From positions 1-64,000 of the forward strand of contig NZ_OAOP01000001.1 of assembly GCF_900207585.1 (NCBI RefSeq): a DNA stretch of 64,000 nucleotides. The letters are read 5' to 3'. Positions 32,903 through 42,635 of this stretch are shown in pieces (the stretch's first letter is position 1; each line of letters begins with the position of its first letter). The position numbers and the translations under genes were made by a program. Below the pieces are notes generated by a model. It had not been told where the DNA came from. It saw only the letters and a program-made list of their open reading frames with translations, and did not search any database. The stretch is from Bacillus oleivorans (GTDB lineage: Bacteria > Bacillota > Bacilli > Bacillales > JC228).

Positions 32903-33034
32903 TGTGCATTAGCTTATCCCCCCTTATATGATTAAATCGGCTAATAAAACTGTTTAGGGCTGAAAGTTGATTGTTATTTTTTTCTCTTTTACAATATACT
33001 TAGTTTTGCTTTTACATAGATTGGGGGAACACTA

Positions 33035-33982
33035 GTGAATAATACAAGAAGACTAACAGAAGGGGCTGTTCTGTTAGCGATATATTCAGTTTTGCTGCTG
33101 ATTTTTTTGTATATACCTTATATATCCATAGTTTCTATGTTTTTTTTGCCATTGCCGTTTATCATTTTTACAGTTAAATATGGATTCAAAAACAGTCTCA
33201 TACTTGGAGTGGCCTCCCTCTTCATTACCTTTATTATTGGTAATTTATTAGCCCTTCCTGTAACGGTTCTCTATGGTTCACTCGGAATCGTGATAGGTTA
33301 TGCGATTAGAGAGAAAAAGGGACGCTTTTTTTTATACATAGCGTCTAGCCTTACTGTAAGTGTTGGATTACTGCTTCAATATGTGATATCTATCCTGTTT
33401 TTAGGAGTAAATGTTATTGAAGAAACATTTGAAGCAACCGAGCGGTCATTTATCCGTTCAATGGAATTATTTCAGCAATTTGGCCAGGAGGTACCGGCTG
33501 AATTAACAGAAGAAAATATTGTACTTGTATTCGACATGCTCGAAACATTATTTCCGTCTTTATTGGTTGTTTCTTCGTTTATAGCAGCTTATTTAATCTT
33601 GCTAGTATGTGGTGTAATTTTAAAAAGATTTAAAATGCCGCTTCCAGAGAGAATTCCTTTTAGAGAGTGGAAATTGCCAAGAAGTATGATTTGGTATTAT
33701 GTGGGAGTTACATTAATCAGTTTATTTGTCCCTCTTGAAACGGGTTCATTTACCAATATGGCTATTGTCAATTTATTATTCATGCTTCAGGCTTTATTCA
33801 TAATTCAGGGATTATCTTTTGTTTTCTATTTTGCATATAATAAAAGAATAGCAAAAGCGGTTCCCGTGATTGTGGCGATTTTTGCTATGCTTACACCAAT
33901 AGGACTTTTACTGATAAGATTATTAGGTATAATTGACATAGGCTTTGATTTAAGACAGCGGGTGAATCAGTCAAAATCTTGA
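33035..33982 (+). CDS. yybS: DUF2232 polytopic membrane protein (YybS-like)
   Basis: A 315-residue membrane protein with about eight hydrophobic segments, beginning NNTRRLTEGAVLLAIYSVL. Size, topology and position directly upstream of gdpP match YybS. Function unknown. The start is GTG at 33035. Confidence 0.85.
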   Translation: MNNTRRLTEGAVLLAIYSVLLLIFLYIPYISIVSMFFLPLPFIIFTVKYGFKNSLILGVASLFITFIIGNLLALPVTVLYGSLGIVIGYAIREKKGRFFLYIASSLTVSVGLLLQYVISILFLGVNVIEETFEATERSFIRSMELFQQFGQEVPAELTEENIVLVFDMLETLFPSLLVVSSFIAAYLILLVCGVILKRFKMPLPERIPFREWKLPRSMIWYYVGVTLISLFVPLETGSFTNMAIVNLLFMLQALFIIQGLSFVFYFAYNKRIAKAVPVIVAIFAMLTPIGLLLIRLLGIIDIGFDLRQRVNQSKS

Positions 33983-34015
33983 TGATCCTATTGAAAGAAT
34001 AGGAGCTGAAAACAA

Positions 34016-35989
34016 ATGTCATCACACTTAAGAAAGGGTCTCATTAAAGCCCCTTTATATGCACTGGTTGCTTTAACAGTGTGCTTATTGGCCGTATTAG
34101 CCTACTTTCAATGGATTGTGGCTTTAATTGGCTTTGTATTATTTGGCGGCATTTTCTTTTTTCTTCTATACCGGGAAGATACTCGTGAAAAGGAGATTGA
34201 GCAATATATTTCCACTCTTTCTCATCGTGTTAAAAAGGTAGGAGAAGAGGCATTATTAGAAATGCCGATTGGGATTATGCTCATTAATGATGAGTATGTT
34301 ATTGAATGGGCTAATCCATACTTAACCTCCAGTTTCGAAGAGGAAAGCTTAATCGGCCGTTCGATTTATGATATAGCAGATGATTTGGTCCCCATTATCA
34401 AACAGGAAATCGAATCGGACAATATCACATTACATGACCGTAAATTTCGGGTAGTCTTTAAAGCAGAAGAACGGCTGTTGTATTTTTTTGATATTACAGA
34501 GCAATGGGAAATTGAAAAACGCTATAAAGAGGAACAGCCAGTCATATCTATTATATTTCTAGATAATTATGATGAAATGACGCAGGGCATGGATGACCAA
34601 ACGAAAAGCAGCTTAAATAGCCAGGTTACATCCATCCTAAATAAATGGGCAAATGATTATGGAATCTACCTTAAAAGGGTCTCATCTGATCGGTTTATTG
34701 CTATTTATCATGAAAAAGTACTGAATAGATTGGAAGCGGATAAATTTAGTATATTAGACGTTGTCCGTGAAATGACTTCCAAGCAAAATGTCCCTCTTAC
34801 CTTAAGTATTGGGGTTGGCGTTGGAGTCTCTTCCTTAATAGAGTTAGGCAGTCTGGCACAATCGAGTCTGGATTTAAGCTTAGGTCGCGGTGGGGATCAG
34901 GTAGCCATTAAACTGCCTAACGGAAAGGTCAAATTTTACGGCGGCAAAACCAACCCTATGGAGAAACGGACAAGAGTTCGGGCACGTGTTATCGCCCATG
35001 CATTAAAAGAGCTTATTGCCGGCAGTGATAATGTCTTTATTATGGGTCACAAACGTCCCGATATGGATGCAATTGGTTCAGCTATAGGAATTTTAAAGAT
35101 AGTAGAAATGAATGAAAAGGCGGGCTATGTGGTAGTCAATCAGCAGGAAATGGATACAAGTGTTAGCCGCTTAATGAAGGAAGTCAAACAAAAAGAGGGC
35201 TTATATTCCCGTTTTATTTCACCGGAAAGAGCTATGGAGCTGGCTTCTGAAAATTCCTTGCTGGTTATTGTAGATACACATAAGCCATCCATGGTTATTT
35301 CAGATAAATTATTACAAATGATAGACCATACAGTTGTTATTGATCACCATCGCAGAGGTGAAGAATTCGTTCATGACCCATTACTTGTATACATGGAACC
35401 TTATGCGTCTTCAACAGCAGAATTAGTGACGGAGCTTTTAGAATACCAGCCAAGGCATAAACGGATTGAAATGCTGGAAGCAACAGCCTTACTTGCTGGT
35501 ATTATAGTAGATACAAAAAGTTTTACATTACGAACGGGTTCAAGAACATTCGATGCAGCCTCTTATTTAAGAACACTCGGTGCTGATACGATTTTAGTTC
35601 AGCGTTTTCTTAAAGAAGATATTCAAACGTATGTCAAAAGAGCAAAGCTTATTGAGCATGTTGAGTTTTATAAAGATGGAATAGCGATTGCTAAAGGCCA
35701 CGAAAATGAGCTCTTTGACCAAATTCTGATAGCTAAAGCAGCGGATACACTACTGACAATGGATCAGGTAGCAGCCTCCTTTGTGGTTGCCTATCGCCAA
35801 GAAGGAATGGTCAGCATTAGTGCACGTTCCTTGGGAGACGTGAACGTTCAAGTTATTTTAGAACGATTAGGCGGTGGCGGACATTTGTCAAATGCTGCTA
35901 CGCAAATTTTGGATGTAACAATTGAAGAAGCTGTCCAACAATTGTATGAAGCAATAGATGAATATAAGCAAGGGGGAAGTAAAGAATGA
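34016..35989 (+). CDS. gdpP: Cyclic-di-AMP phosphodiesterase GdpP
   Basis: A 657-residue membrane enzyme that breaks c-di-AMP to pApA and so sets potassium, wall and beta-lactam tolerance states. Two N-terminal TM helices, a PAS-like heme-binding domain, a degenerate GGDEF domain ([12 protein letters not shown] in place of GGDEF), and the DHH ([22 protein letters not shown]) and DHHA1 ([10 protein letters not shown]) catalytic parts. It overlaps rplI by 4 nt (ATGA). Confidence 0.95.
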   Translation: MSSHLRKGLIKAPLYALVALTVCLLAVLAYFQWIVALIGFVLFGGIFFFLLYREDTREKEIEQYISTLSHRVKKVGEEALLEMPIGIMLINDEYVIEWANPYLTSSFEEESLIGRSIYDIADDLVPIIKQEIESDNITLHDRKFRVVFKAEERLLYFFDITEQWEIEKRYKEEQPVISIIFLDNYDEMTQGMDDQTKSSLNSQVTSILNKWANDYGIYLKRVSSDRFIAIYHEKVLNRLEADKFSILDVVREMTSKQNVPLTLSIGVGVGVSSLIELGSLAQSSLDLSLGRGGDQVAIKLPNGKVKFYGGKTNPMEKRTRVRARVIAHALKELIAGSDNVFIMGHKRPDMDAIGSAIGILKIVEMNEKAGYVVVNQQEMDTSVSRLMKEVKQKEGLYSRFISPERAMELASENSLLVIVDTHKPSMVISDKLLQMIDHTVVIDHHRRGEEFVHDPLLVYMEPYASSTAELVTELLEYQPRHKRIEMLEATALLAGIIVDTKSFTLRTGSRTFDAASYLRTLGADTILVQRFLKEDIQTYVKRAKLIEHVEFYKDGIAIAKGHENELFDQILIAKAADTLLTMDQVAASFVVAYRQEGMVSISARSLGDVNVQVILERLGGGGHLSNAATQILDVTIEEAVQQLYEAIDEYKQGGSKE

Positions 35990-36435
35990 AGGTTATCTTT
36001 CTAAAAGACGTTAAAGGGAAAGGAAAAAAAGGAGAAGTTAAAAATGTGGCAGACGGCTATGCACAGAACTTCTTGATTAAGCAGGGTCTTGCTGTAGAAG
36101 CTAATAAAAGTAATGTCAGCACCTTAGAGGCTCAAAAGAAAAAAGAGGAAAAACAAGCCCAAGCAGAGCTTGAGGAGGCCCAGGCTTTAAAGCTGAAAAT
36201 CGAAAAATTAACCGTTGAATTAACAGCAAAAGCCGGTGAAGGCGGGCGATTATTTGGTTCTATTACCAGTAAACAAATTGCTGATGAATTGAAAAAGAAC
36301 CACGGCTTAAAAATAGATAAAAGAAAAATCGAACTTCCTGATGGAATCCGTGCCTTAGGATATACAAAGGTTCCGGTGAAACTTCATACGGAAGTTACAG
36401 CGACCTTAAATGTACACGTAAAAGAAGAAAACTAA
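35986..36435 (+). CDS. rplI: 50S ribosomal protein L9
   Basis: A 149-residue L9: N-terminal globular domain [21 protein letters not shown], a long connecting helix, and a C-terminal RNA-binding domain. Translationally coupled to gdpP by the ATGA overlap. Confidence 0.97.
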   Translation: MKVIFLKDVKGKGKKGEVKNVADGYAQNFLIKQGLAVEANKSNVSTLEAQKKKEEKQAQAELEEAQALKLKIEKLTVELTAKAGEGGRLFGSITSKQIADELKKNHGLKIDKRKIELPDGIRALGYTKVPVKLHTEVTATLNVHVKEEN

Positions 36436-36474
36436 TTTTGCCAACAACTATATACAATGAAACGTGATAAAATA

Positions 36475-36506
36475 AAAAATGTGATCGATCATTCGATCAC
36501 ATTTTT
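36475..36506. terminator. Intrinsic terminator after rplI
   Basis: ATGTGATCGA and TCGATCACAT pair over a 4-nt loop with A-run and T-run flanks, so it can work in both directions. Confidence 0.92.
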
Positions 36507-36660
36507 TACGTTATAAGCATTTGATTTATGAATATAAGGGAAAGCTTTATTATTTATAATCTTGGATTTAGGTTATAGGGAAATTTTCTTAGCCAAACGA
36601 ACAGATATCTATTAATATAGTAAGTAGGACAAAGAGAGAATGGAAAGGGGGCATACCCTC

Positions 36661-38022
36661 ATGAATGAATGGTTTCAGGACCGAATTCCTCCTCAAAACA
36701 TAGAAGCGGAACAAGCCGTATTGGGTGCCATCTTTCTTGAACCCTCATCCATTACGGTTGCATCTGAAATATTAGAACCAGAAGATTTTTATCGAAACGC
36801 CCATGAAAAAATCTTTTATTATATGCTAAAGCTGAACGATTCAGGCGAAGCAGTTGACCTGATTACAGTAACGGAACAGCTGCAGGCAGCCAAGCAGCTT
36901 GAAGATATTGGAGGAGTTTCTTATTTAAGCGAACTTGCCGCAAGTGTACCAACGGCAGCTAATATAGACTACTATGCCAAAATAGTTGCAGAGAAGTCTT
37001 TACTGCGCAGATTAATAAAGACCGCTACGTCGATTGCTCAGGATGGCTATGCCCGCGAAGATGAAGTGGACGAGCTTTTAACTGAGGCTGAAAAGAAAAT
37101 AATGGAGGTTTCTCAGCGAAATAACTCGGGAACCTTTCAAGATATTAAAGATGTATTAGTCAAAACATATGACCAAATTGAGGTTCTCCATAATCGTAAA
37201 GGAGATATCACGGGGATCCCAACAGGATTTGCAGAGTTAGACCGAATGACGGCTGGTTTTCAAAAGAATGATTTGATCATTGTTGCAGCTCGTCCTTCAG
37301 TCGGGAAAACAGCCTTTGCGTTAAACATTGCACAAAACGTAGCAACTAAAACAAGCGAAAATGTAGCGATCTTTAGTTTAGAGATGGGTGCCGAACAGCT
37401 GGTGATGCGGATGCTTTGTGCTGAGGGAAATATTGATGCACAGCGCCTGCGGACAGGATCGCTTACGGATGATGATTGGCGAAAGCTAACCATGGCGATG
37501 GGAAGTCTTTCAAGAGCGGGAATTTATATTGATGATACACCAGGTATCCGAATTAATGAAATTAGAGCAAAATGCCGACGTCTAAAGCAAGAACATGGGC
37601 TCGGAATGATCTTAATTGATTACTTACAGTTAATTCAGGGAAGTGCCAATTCAAGAGAAAACAGACAGCAGGAAGTATCGGAGATCTCTCGTTCCTTAAA
37701 AGGGTTAGCGCGCGAACTTCAGGTCCCAGTTATCGCTTTATCACAGTTATCCCGTGGAGTCGAACAGAGGCAAGATAAACGGCCAATGATGTCAGATATT
37801 CGTGAGTCAGGATCGATCGAGCAGGATGCCGACATTGTAGCCTTTTTATATCGTGATGACTATTATGATAAAGAATCGGAGAGTAAAAACATTATAGAAA
37901 TTATAATTGCGAAGCAAAGGAATGGCCCGGTAGGAACTGTACAGCTGGCCTTCGTCAAGGAATATAATAAATTCGTTAATCTAGAAAGAAGATACGATGA
38001 CGCTGCGGTCCCAGCGGGATAA
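36661..38022 (+). CDS. dnaB: Replicative DNA helicase (DnaB family; dnaC in B. subtilis)
   Basis: A 453-residue hexameric 5'-3' helicase. The N-terminal DnaB domain (PPQNIEAEQAVLGAIF) precedes a RecA-like domain with Walker A AARPSVGKTAFALN and Walker B MILIDYLQL. The ATG at 36661 follows AAAGGGGG by 9 nt; the upstream ATG at 36640 overlaps that site and is rejected. Confidence 0.97.
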   Translation: MNEWFQDRIPPQNIEAEQAVLGAIFLEPSSITVASEILEPEDFYRNAHEKIFYYMLKLNDSGEAVDLITVTEQLQAAKQLEDIGGVSYLSELAASVPTAANIDYYAKIVAEKSLLRRLIKTATSIAQDGYAREDEVDELLTEAEKKIMEVSQRNNSGTFQDIKDVLVKTYDQIEVLHNRKGDITGIPTGFAELDRMTAGFQKNDLIIVAARPSVGKTAFALNIAQNVATKTSENVAIFSLEMGAEQLVMRMLCAEGNIDAQRLRTGSLTDDDWRKLTMAMGSLSRAGIYIDDTPGIRINEIRAKCRRLKQEHGLGMILIDYLQLIQGSANSRENRQQEVSEISRSLKGLARELQVPVIALSQLSRGVEQRQDKRPMMSDIRESGSIEQDADIVAFLYRDDYYDKESESKNIIEIIIAKQRNGPVGTVQLAFVKEYNKFVNLERRYDDAAVPAG

Positions 38023-38029
38023 TCAGATT

Positions 38030-38061
38030 AGCCCCTCCTATTAGTAGGCTGGGCTTTTTTT
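38030..38061 (+). terminator. Intrinsic terminator after the helicase gene
   Basis: AGCCC-CTC-CTA and TAG-GCT-GGGCT pair around TTAG with an internal mismatch, followed by a run of T. Confidence 0.82.
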
Positions 38062-38099
38062 ATTTAATTTCTTTTTAACCTTACATTGTAATGAGCTAA

Positions 38100-38170
38100 A
38101 TCCACGTCACTCCTGCGGAAAACGAGCGAGGAGGCTCGGTAGTTCGTCCTCGGAAAGGGAGTGATTTTAA
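38100..38170. repeat. Palindromic intergenic repeat-like segment
   Basis: The outer CACTCC and GGGAGTG arms enclose CGAGCGAGGAGGCTCG and CGTCCTCGGAAAG, giving a GC-rich structured block in AT-rich flanks. It resembles dispersed repeats of Bacillus genomes, but only one copy is in the window. Between the helicase gene and the purA operator; no gene. Confidence 0.45.
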
Positions 38171-38284
38171 CGAATATCAAACAATGGTGTTTTACAGAGC
38201 TCATATTTTATTAATTCAATCGCTACAGAATGGAATAAATAAAAAATGGCAAACTAAGTGAAAATAGGCCATTGCTTTAGTACA

Positions 38285-38331
38285 AAATTACGAACGAAAA
38301 ATATTAATATACTGTGAAATGTTCGTGATTT
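38285..38331. promoter_or_regulatory. Probable PurR operator of purA (two inverted PurBoxes)
   Basis: ACGAAC at 38290-38295 within AAAATTACGAACGAA, and the inverted copy GTTCGT at 38321-38326 (AAATCACGAACATTT on the other strand). The 25 nt between the two CGAAC cores fits the PurBox pair spacing of Bacillus PurR targets. Located 70-120 nt upstream of purA, which PurR controls in B. subtilis. Confidence 0.65.
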
Positions 38332-38402
38332 CGTTGACTCAGACCGATTAAATTGATACACTTATACAGTTAAAAAAACCAATTGTTGCTGGAGGTGCTC
38401 CT

Positions 38403-39689
38403 ATGTCTTCCGTAGTTGTTGTCGGTACACAGTGGGGAGATGAAGGGAAAGGAAAAATTACAGACTTCCTTTCTGAAAATGCAGAAGTAATTGCACGTTA
38501 TCAAGGCGGAAATAATGCAGGACATACGATCCGTTTTAACGGTACAACGTATAAGCTTCACTTAATTCCATCTGGAATCTTTTATAAAGAGAAAATTTGT
38601 GTAATCGGAAACGGAATGGTAGTAGATCCAAAAGCATTAGTCAAAGAGCTTGCCTATTTGCATGAACAAGGTGTTACAACCGATAATTTACGCATCAGCA
38701 ACCGTGCTCATGTGATCCTTCCTTACCATTTAAAGCTCGATGAAGTAGAAGAGGAAAGAAAAGGGGCCAATAAAATCGGAACGACAAAAAAAGGAATTGG
38801 CCCAGCTTATATGGATAAAGCTGCTAGAATAGGCATCCGAATTGCTGATTTATTAGATAAAGACGAATTTAAACAAAAACTTAGCCAAAATTTAAATGAA
38901 AAGAATCGCCTTTTAGAAAAATTTTATGAAGTCGAAGGCTTTCAATTAGAAGATATTTTAGATGAGTATTACGAGTACGGCCAACAAATAAAACAATATG
39001 TTTGTGATACCTCTGTTGTTCTCAATGATGCACTAGATGAAGGTAAGCGTGTTTTGTTTGAAGGTGCACAAGGAGTCATGCTCGATATCGATCAAGGTAC
39101 TTACCCATTTGTTACATCCTCAAACCCAGTCGCTGGAGGAGTTACCATAGGTTCAGGTGTAGGACCAACTAAAATTGACCATGTGGTTGGTGTATCGAAG
39201 GCTTACACAACAAGAGTGGGAGACGGTCCATTTCCGACAGAATTAAAAAATGAAATTGGAGACCAAATCCGTGAAGTTGGACGGGAATATGGCACCACAA
39301 CAGGAAGACCGCGCCGCGTGGGCTGGTTTGACAGTGTTGTTGTCCGCCATGCACGCAGAGTGAGCGGAATTACAGATCTTTCTTTAAATTCTATCGATGT
39401 TTTAACCGGTATTGATACATTAAAAATTTGTGTGGCCTATCAGTATAAAGGCGAAATAATAAATGAATTCCCTGCCAGCTTAAAGGTATTGGCTGAATGC
39501 GAGCCTGTATACGAAGAGTTGCCAGGCTGGAAGGAAGATATTACAGGCTGTAAAACACTAGATGATCTTCCTGCTAATGCAAGACACTATATTGAAAGAG
39601 TTTCACAACTTACGGGTATCCCTATTTCTATTTTCTCTGTAGGACCAGATCGTACCCAAACCAATGTAGTAAGAAGCGTATACAGATAA
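38403..39689 (+). CDS. purA: Adenylosuccinate synthetase
   Basis: A 428-residue GTP-dependent enzyme for the first step from IMP to AMP. N-terminal P-loop-like QWGDEGKGK, then the IMP-binding loop GNNAGHTI, the switch-like [11 protein letters not shown] and the C-terminal SVGPDRTQT. The ATG follows GGAGGTG. Monocistronic between terminators. Confidence 0.98.
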   Translation: MSSVVVVGTQWGDEGKGKITDFLSENAEVIARYQGGNNAGHTIRFNGTTYKLHLIPSGIFYKEKICVIGNGMVVDPKALVKELAYLHEQGVTTDNLRISNRAHVILPYHLKLDEVEEERKGANKIGTTKKGIGPAYMDKAARIGIRIADLLDKDEFKQKLSQNLNEKNRLLEKFYEVEGFQLEDILDEYYEYGQQIKQYVCDTSVVLNDALDEGKRVLFEGAQGVMLDIDQGTYPFVTSSNPVAGGVTIGSGVGPTKIDHVVGVSKAYTTRVGDGPFPTELKNEIGDQIREVGREYGTTTGRPRRVGWFDSVVVRHARRVSGITDLSLNSIDVLTGIDTLKICVAYQYKGEIINEFPASLKVLAECEPVYEELPGWKEDITGCKTLDDLPANARHYIERVSQLTGIPISIFSVGPDRTQTNVVRSVYR

Positions 39690-39714
39690 TTAAGAGTTTA
39701 TATCCAGGTTACAC

Positions 39715-39749
39715 AGAAGGCCGCAGACAGCGGTCTTCTCCCATTTTTT
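39715..39749 (+). terminator. Intrinsic terminator after purA
   Basis: AGAAGGCCGC pairs with GCGGTCTTCT over a 5-nt loop; CCCA and a T-run follow. Confidence 0.88.
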
Positions 39750-40129
39750 AGAAGTAAATCACTTAACAGTAAACCATTACTTATTCTTTTAATCATAAGT
39801 GTCGAATAACGATCATACAATGTAATAAAGTATGGAATAATTCTACATAAAAAGGCTTTTTTTGTCGAAAAATAAGGTTAGTGCAATAATACTAGTCCAA
39901 CATTTTAATAGAGTAGGAAAAAAATAGCATTTATGTTACCATTTTAAGTAATAAATGGGTCTTAATTGTCAGCTATAATACAGTTTTATTACATATTTGG
40001 GTCAATTCTTCCCTTTTCCGCATTTTATGGTAGAGTATAAAAGTGTGAATTTATAAGACTATTTTGTAAATAGGTCTTTGTCACTATCTGGAAATTACAT
40101 ACCTTCTATCACATGAGGGGGATTAAACT
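39750..40129. other. Long upstream region of the M23 peptidase gene
   Basis: No ORF or RNA gene recognised. TATAAA near 40037 may be a -10 element. I looked for a WalR box pair and for a c-di-AMP (ydaO) riboswitch, both plausible for a wall hydrolase, and saw neither. In B. subtilis tRNA genes lie near this junction; none is present here. Confidence 0.5.
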
Positions 40130-41596
40130 ATGGCTCATTGGAGACATTTATTGTCGAAATGGAAAGAACCAGTGCAGAAAAAATCGAATTTTTTAGTTAA
40201 GGGAACAGTAATCTCTACTCTGGCCGTTTCTAGCTTAACGTTAGGCTCAGTTAAAGCTAAAACTGAAGAAGAAGTAGGTCTTTCCACTGTTTACCACGTA
40301 TATGTAGGAAACGAAAGAATCGGCGTGGTGACGAGTAAAGAAGAAATTGAAAAATGGATTAAAACAGAGCTTGAAAAAGCAAAAGAGGAATATGAGGGTA
40401 TTGATTTCACTCTCGAAAATCAAATCTCTTATGTTCCGGAACAAGTATTTCAAATCGCTACTCAAGACGACTCTGTTATCAATACATTAGTGGATAAAGT
40501 CCAGGTTCAGGCAGAAGCATTTGCAATTACTGTAAATGGAGAACCCGTTACATATGTAGAAAGTGCAGAACTTGCAAAGCAAATCTTAGATTCTATCAAA
40601 CAAGCATATGTAACAAAAGAGGAGCTCGCCCAATTAACTGCGAGTAGAGAAGCAGCTGTTGAAACAGCCAGCCTCACAGAAAACAACGAAACTAAACTTT
40701 TAGACGTCCGATTTACGGATGAAGTTACAGTTTCAGAAGAAAAAGTTACACCTAATGAAATTTTAACCGTTGACGAAGCGTTAAAGCTCTTGCAAAAGGG
40801 AACCCTTGAAGAAAAGAAATATCAGGTTCAAACCGGTGATGTGTTAGGAACAATCGCCGCCAAGCATGACTTAACACTTGCTCAACTGTTAAAGCTGAAT
40901 CCAGGCCTTGAAGAAGATTCAGTTCTTCAAATTGGTAAAGAATTAAATGTTACGGTTTATGAACCGATCATTGATGTCGTTGTTGAATATGAAAAGTATC
41001 GCGAGGAAGAAATTCCTTATGAAACAAAAGTAATTGAAGATGACTCAATGTATAAAGGGGAACAAACAGTAAAACAGGAAGGTCAATCAGGTGTTGAAGC
41101 TGTCACGTACTTAATCAGAGAAGTAAATGGAGAAAGAGATGGAAAATCTGTATTAGAATCTAAGGTTCTCTCCGCTCCAGTAGAAGAAATCATTGTAAAA
41201 GGTACGAAAGTAGTCCCATCAAGAGGAACTGGTGACTTTATCTGGCCTGCAGTTGGCGGATATATCTCAAGTACAATGGGATATCGCTGGGGTAAAATGC
41301 ATGATGGTATTGATATTGCCCGTCCATCTGATCGCACCATTAAAGCAGCAGACAATGGAGTTGTTGTCGAAGCTGGCTGGGATGGCGGCTATGGAAATAA
41401 AATCGTGATTGATCACAATAATGGCTACCGTACTGTTTATGCTCACCTGTCATCAATCAGTGTCAGCGTTGGTCAAACGGTACCACAGGGTTCAAAGATT
41501 GGTGTAATGGGGTCAACTGGAAACTCTACAGGTATTCACCTGCATTTTGAAATTCTTCAAAATGGTAAAAACATAAATCCGTTAAACTATTTTTAA
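40130..41596 (+). CDS. Exported cell-wall peptidase with LysM, G5 and M23 domains
   Basis: A 488-residue secreted or wall-bound protein. N-terminal signal/anchor (GTVISTLAVSSLTLGSVKA), a long substrate-like region, LysM at about 234-281 (YQVQTGDVLGTIAAKHDLTL), a G5 domain at about 285-360, and a C-terminal M23 metallo-endopeptidase with zinc ligands in MHDGIDIA and HLHFE. Such enzymes cut peptidoglycan cross-links. It lies just upstream of walRK, whose regulon includes wall hydrolases. The ATG follows GAGGGGG. Confidence 0.92.
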   Translation: MAHWRHLLSKWKEPVQKKSNFLVKGTVISTLAVSSLTLGSVKAKTEEEVGLSTVYHVYVGNERIGVVTSKEEIEKWIKTELEKAKEEYEGIDFTLENQISYVPEQVFQIATQDDSVINTLVDKVQVQAEAFAITVNGEPVTYVESAELAKQILDSIKQAYVTKEELAQLTASREAAVETASLTENNETKLLDVRFTDEVTVSEEKVTPNEILTVDEALKLLQKGTLEEKKYQVQTGDVLGTIAAKHDLTLAQLLKLNPGLEEDSVLQIGKELNVTVYEPIIDVVVEYEKYREEEIPYETKVIEDDSMYKGEQTVKQEGQSGVEAVTYLIREVNGERDGKSVLESKVLSAPVEEIIVKGTKVVPSRGTGDFIWPAVGGYISSTMGYRWGKMHDGIDIARPSDRTIKAADNGVVVEAGWDGGYGNKIVIDHNNGYRTVYAHLSSISVSVGQTVPQGSKIGVMGSTGNSTGIHLHFEILQNGKNINPLNYF

Positions 41597-41611
41597 TTTC
41601 CAAATCAGATA

Positions 41612-41642
41612 AGGGGCTCTCAGCAAAGGCTGAGGGCTTTTC
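41612..41642 (+). terminator. Intrinsic terminator after the M23 gene
   Basis: GGGCTCTCAGC pairs with GCTGAGGGCT (one G-T wobble) over a short loop, followed by TTTT. Confidence 0.85.
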
Positions 41643-41824
41643 TATTACAGGACTATGATACCGGATCTGATTATTTACGAACGCAGTGAATCATGAAAAT
41701 CAAATATTTCTTTCCGATAGATAATTTTGGTACATGACCCTTCCCTTTTTAAAGGATAATAAGCAATAATAATCGAATTATTTAGTCTAGGAGCTTCTTA
41801 CCCGGAGAAGAAAAAGGTTTACAG

Positions 41825-41902
41825 ATGAAACAAACCAAAATCCGTGATAAAGTAAAAAATAAAAAGTTCAATTACAAAGAATCCAATAAAGATTCTCTTT
41901 GA
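41825..41902 (+). CDS. Possible 25-residue leader ORF upstream of walR
   Basis: ATG at 41825, 7 nt after AAAAAGG, opens a Lys-rich 25-codon frame ([20 protein letters not shown] and five more) that stops 13 nt before the walR ATG, over the hairpin AGAATC/GATTCT. It could couple translation to walR or be chance. Not recognised. Confidence 0.3.
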   Translation: MKQTKIRDKVKNKKFNYKESNKDSL

Positions 41903-41915
41903 AAGGAGAATAGGT

Positions 41916-42626
41916 ATGGAAAAGAAAATATTAGTTGTTGATGATGAAAAACCAATTGCAGATATTTTACAGTTTAACCTTAAAAAAGAGGGGTATGAGG
42001 TCTACAGTGCCTATGATGGCAATGAGGCCATTAAATTAGTTGAAGAAGTAGTGCCAGATTTGATTCTGTTAGATATTATGCTTCCTGGGAAAGATGGCAT
42101 GGAAGTGTGCAGAGAAATTAGGAAAAAACACGAAATTCCTATTATCATGCTGACTGCAAAAGACTCAGAAATTGATAAAGTTCTGGGGCTAGAACTTGGG
42201 GCAGATGATTACGTTACAAAGCCTTTTAGCACAAGAGAGCTGATTGCCAGAGTTAAAGCCAATATTAGAAGACAACAGCATGTGGCAAGCCAGGCAGATG
42301 AACAGGATGAAAACAGGGAGATTGAAGTTGGAGTCCTTACGATTCATCCTGACGCCTATGTCGTTTCAAAAAGAGGGGAAACCATCGAATTAACACACCG
42401 TGAGTTTGAGTTGCTTCATTATTTAGCCAAACATATTGGACAAGTCATGACGCGGGAACATTTGCTCCAAACCGTATGGGGCTATGATTATTATGGGGAT
42501 GTCAGAACGGTCGATGTTACAGTACGGAGATTACGGGAGAAAATTGAGGATAACCCAAGTCATCCAACTTGGATTGTAACAAGACGAGGTGTCGGTTATT
42601 ACTTGCGAAATCCAGATCAGGAGTAA
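41916..42626 (+). CDS. walR: Response regulator WalR (YycF)
   Basis: A 236-residue essential OmpR-family regulator of wall metabolism. Acidic pair [12 protein letters not shown], phospho-acceptor Asp in [14 protein letters not shown]-binding winged helix ending [20 protein letters not shown] lies 9 nt before the ATG. First gene of walRKHIJ. Confidence 0.98.
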   Translation: MEKKILVVDDEKPIADILQFNLKKEGYEVYSAYDGNEAIKLVEEVVPDLILLDIMLPGKDGMEVCREIRKKHEIPIIMLTAKDSEIDKVLGLELGADDYVTKPFSTRELIARVKANIRRQQHVASQADEQDENREIEVGVLTIHPDAYVVSKRGETIELTHREFELLHYLAKHIGQVMTREHLLQTVWGYDYYGDVRTVDVTVRRLREKIEDNPSHPTWIVTRRGVGYYLRNPDQE

Positions 42627-42635
42627 TTCGTTTTT

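Noticed and set aside
39750-40129. c-di-AMP riboswitch or WalR box upstream of the M23 peptidase gene
   Set aside because: Neither the conserved riboswitch blocks nor a TGTWAH-N5-TGTWAH pair could be found on reading the region.
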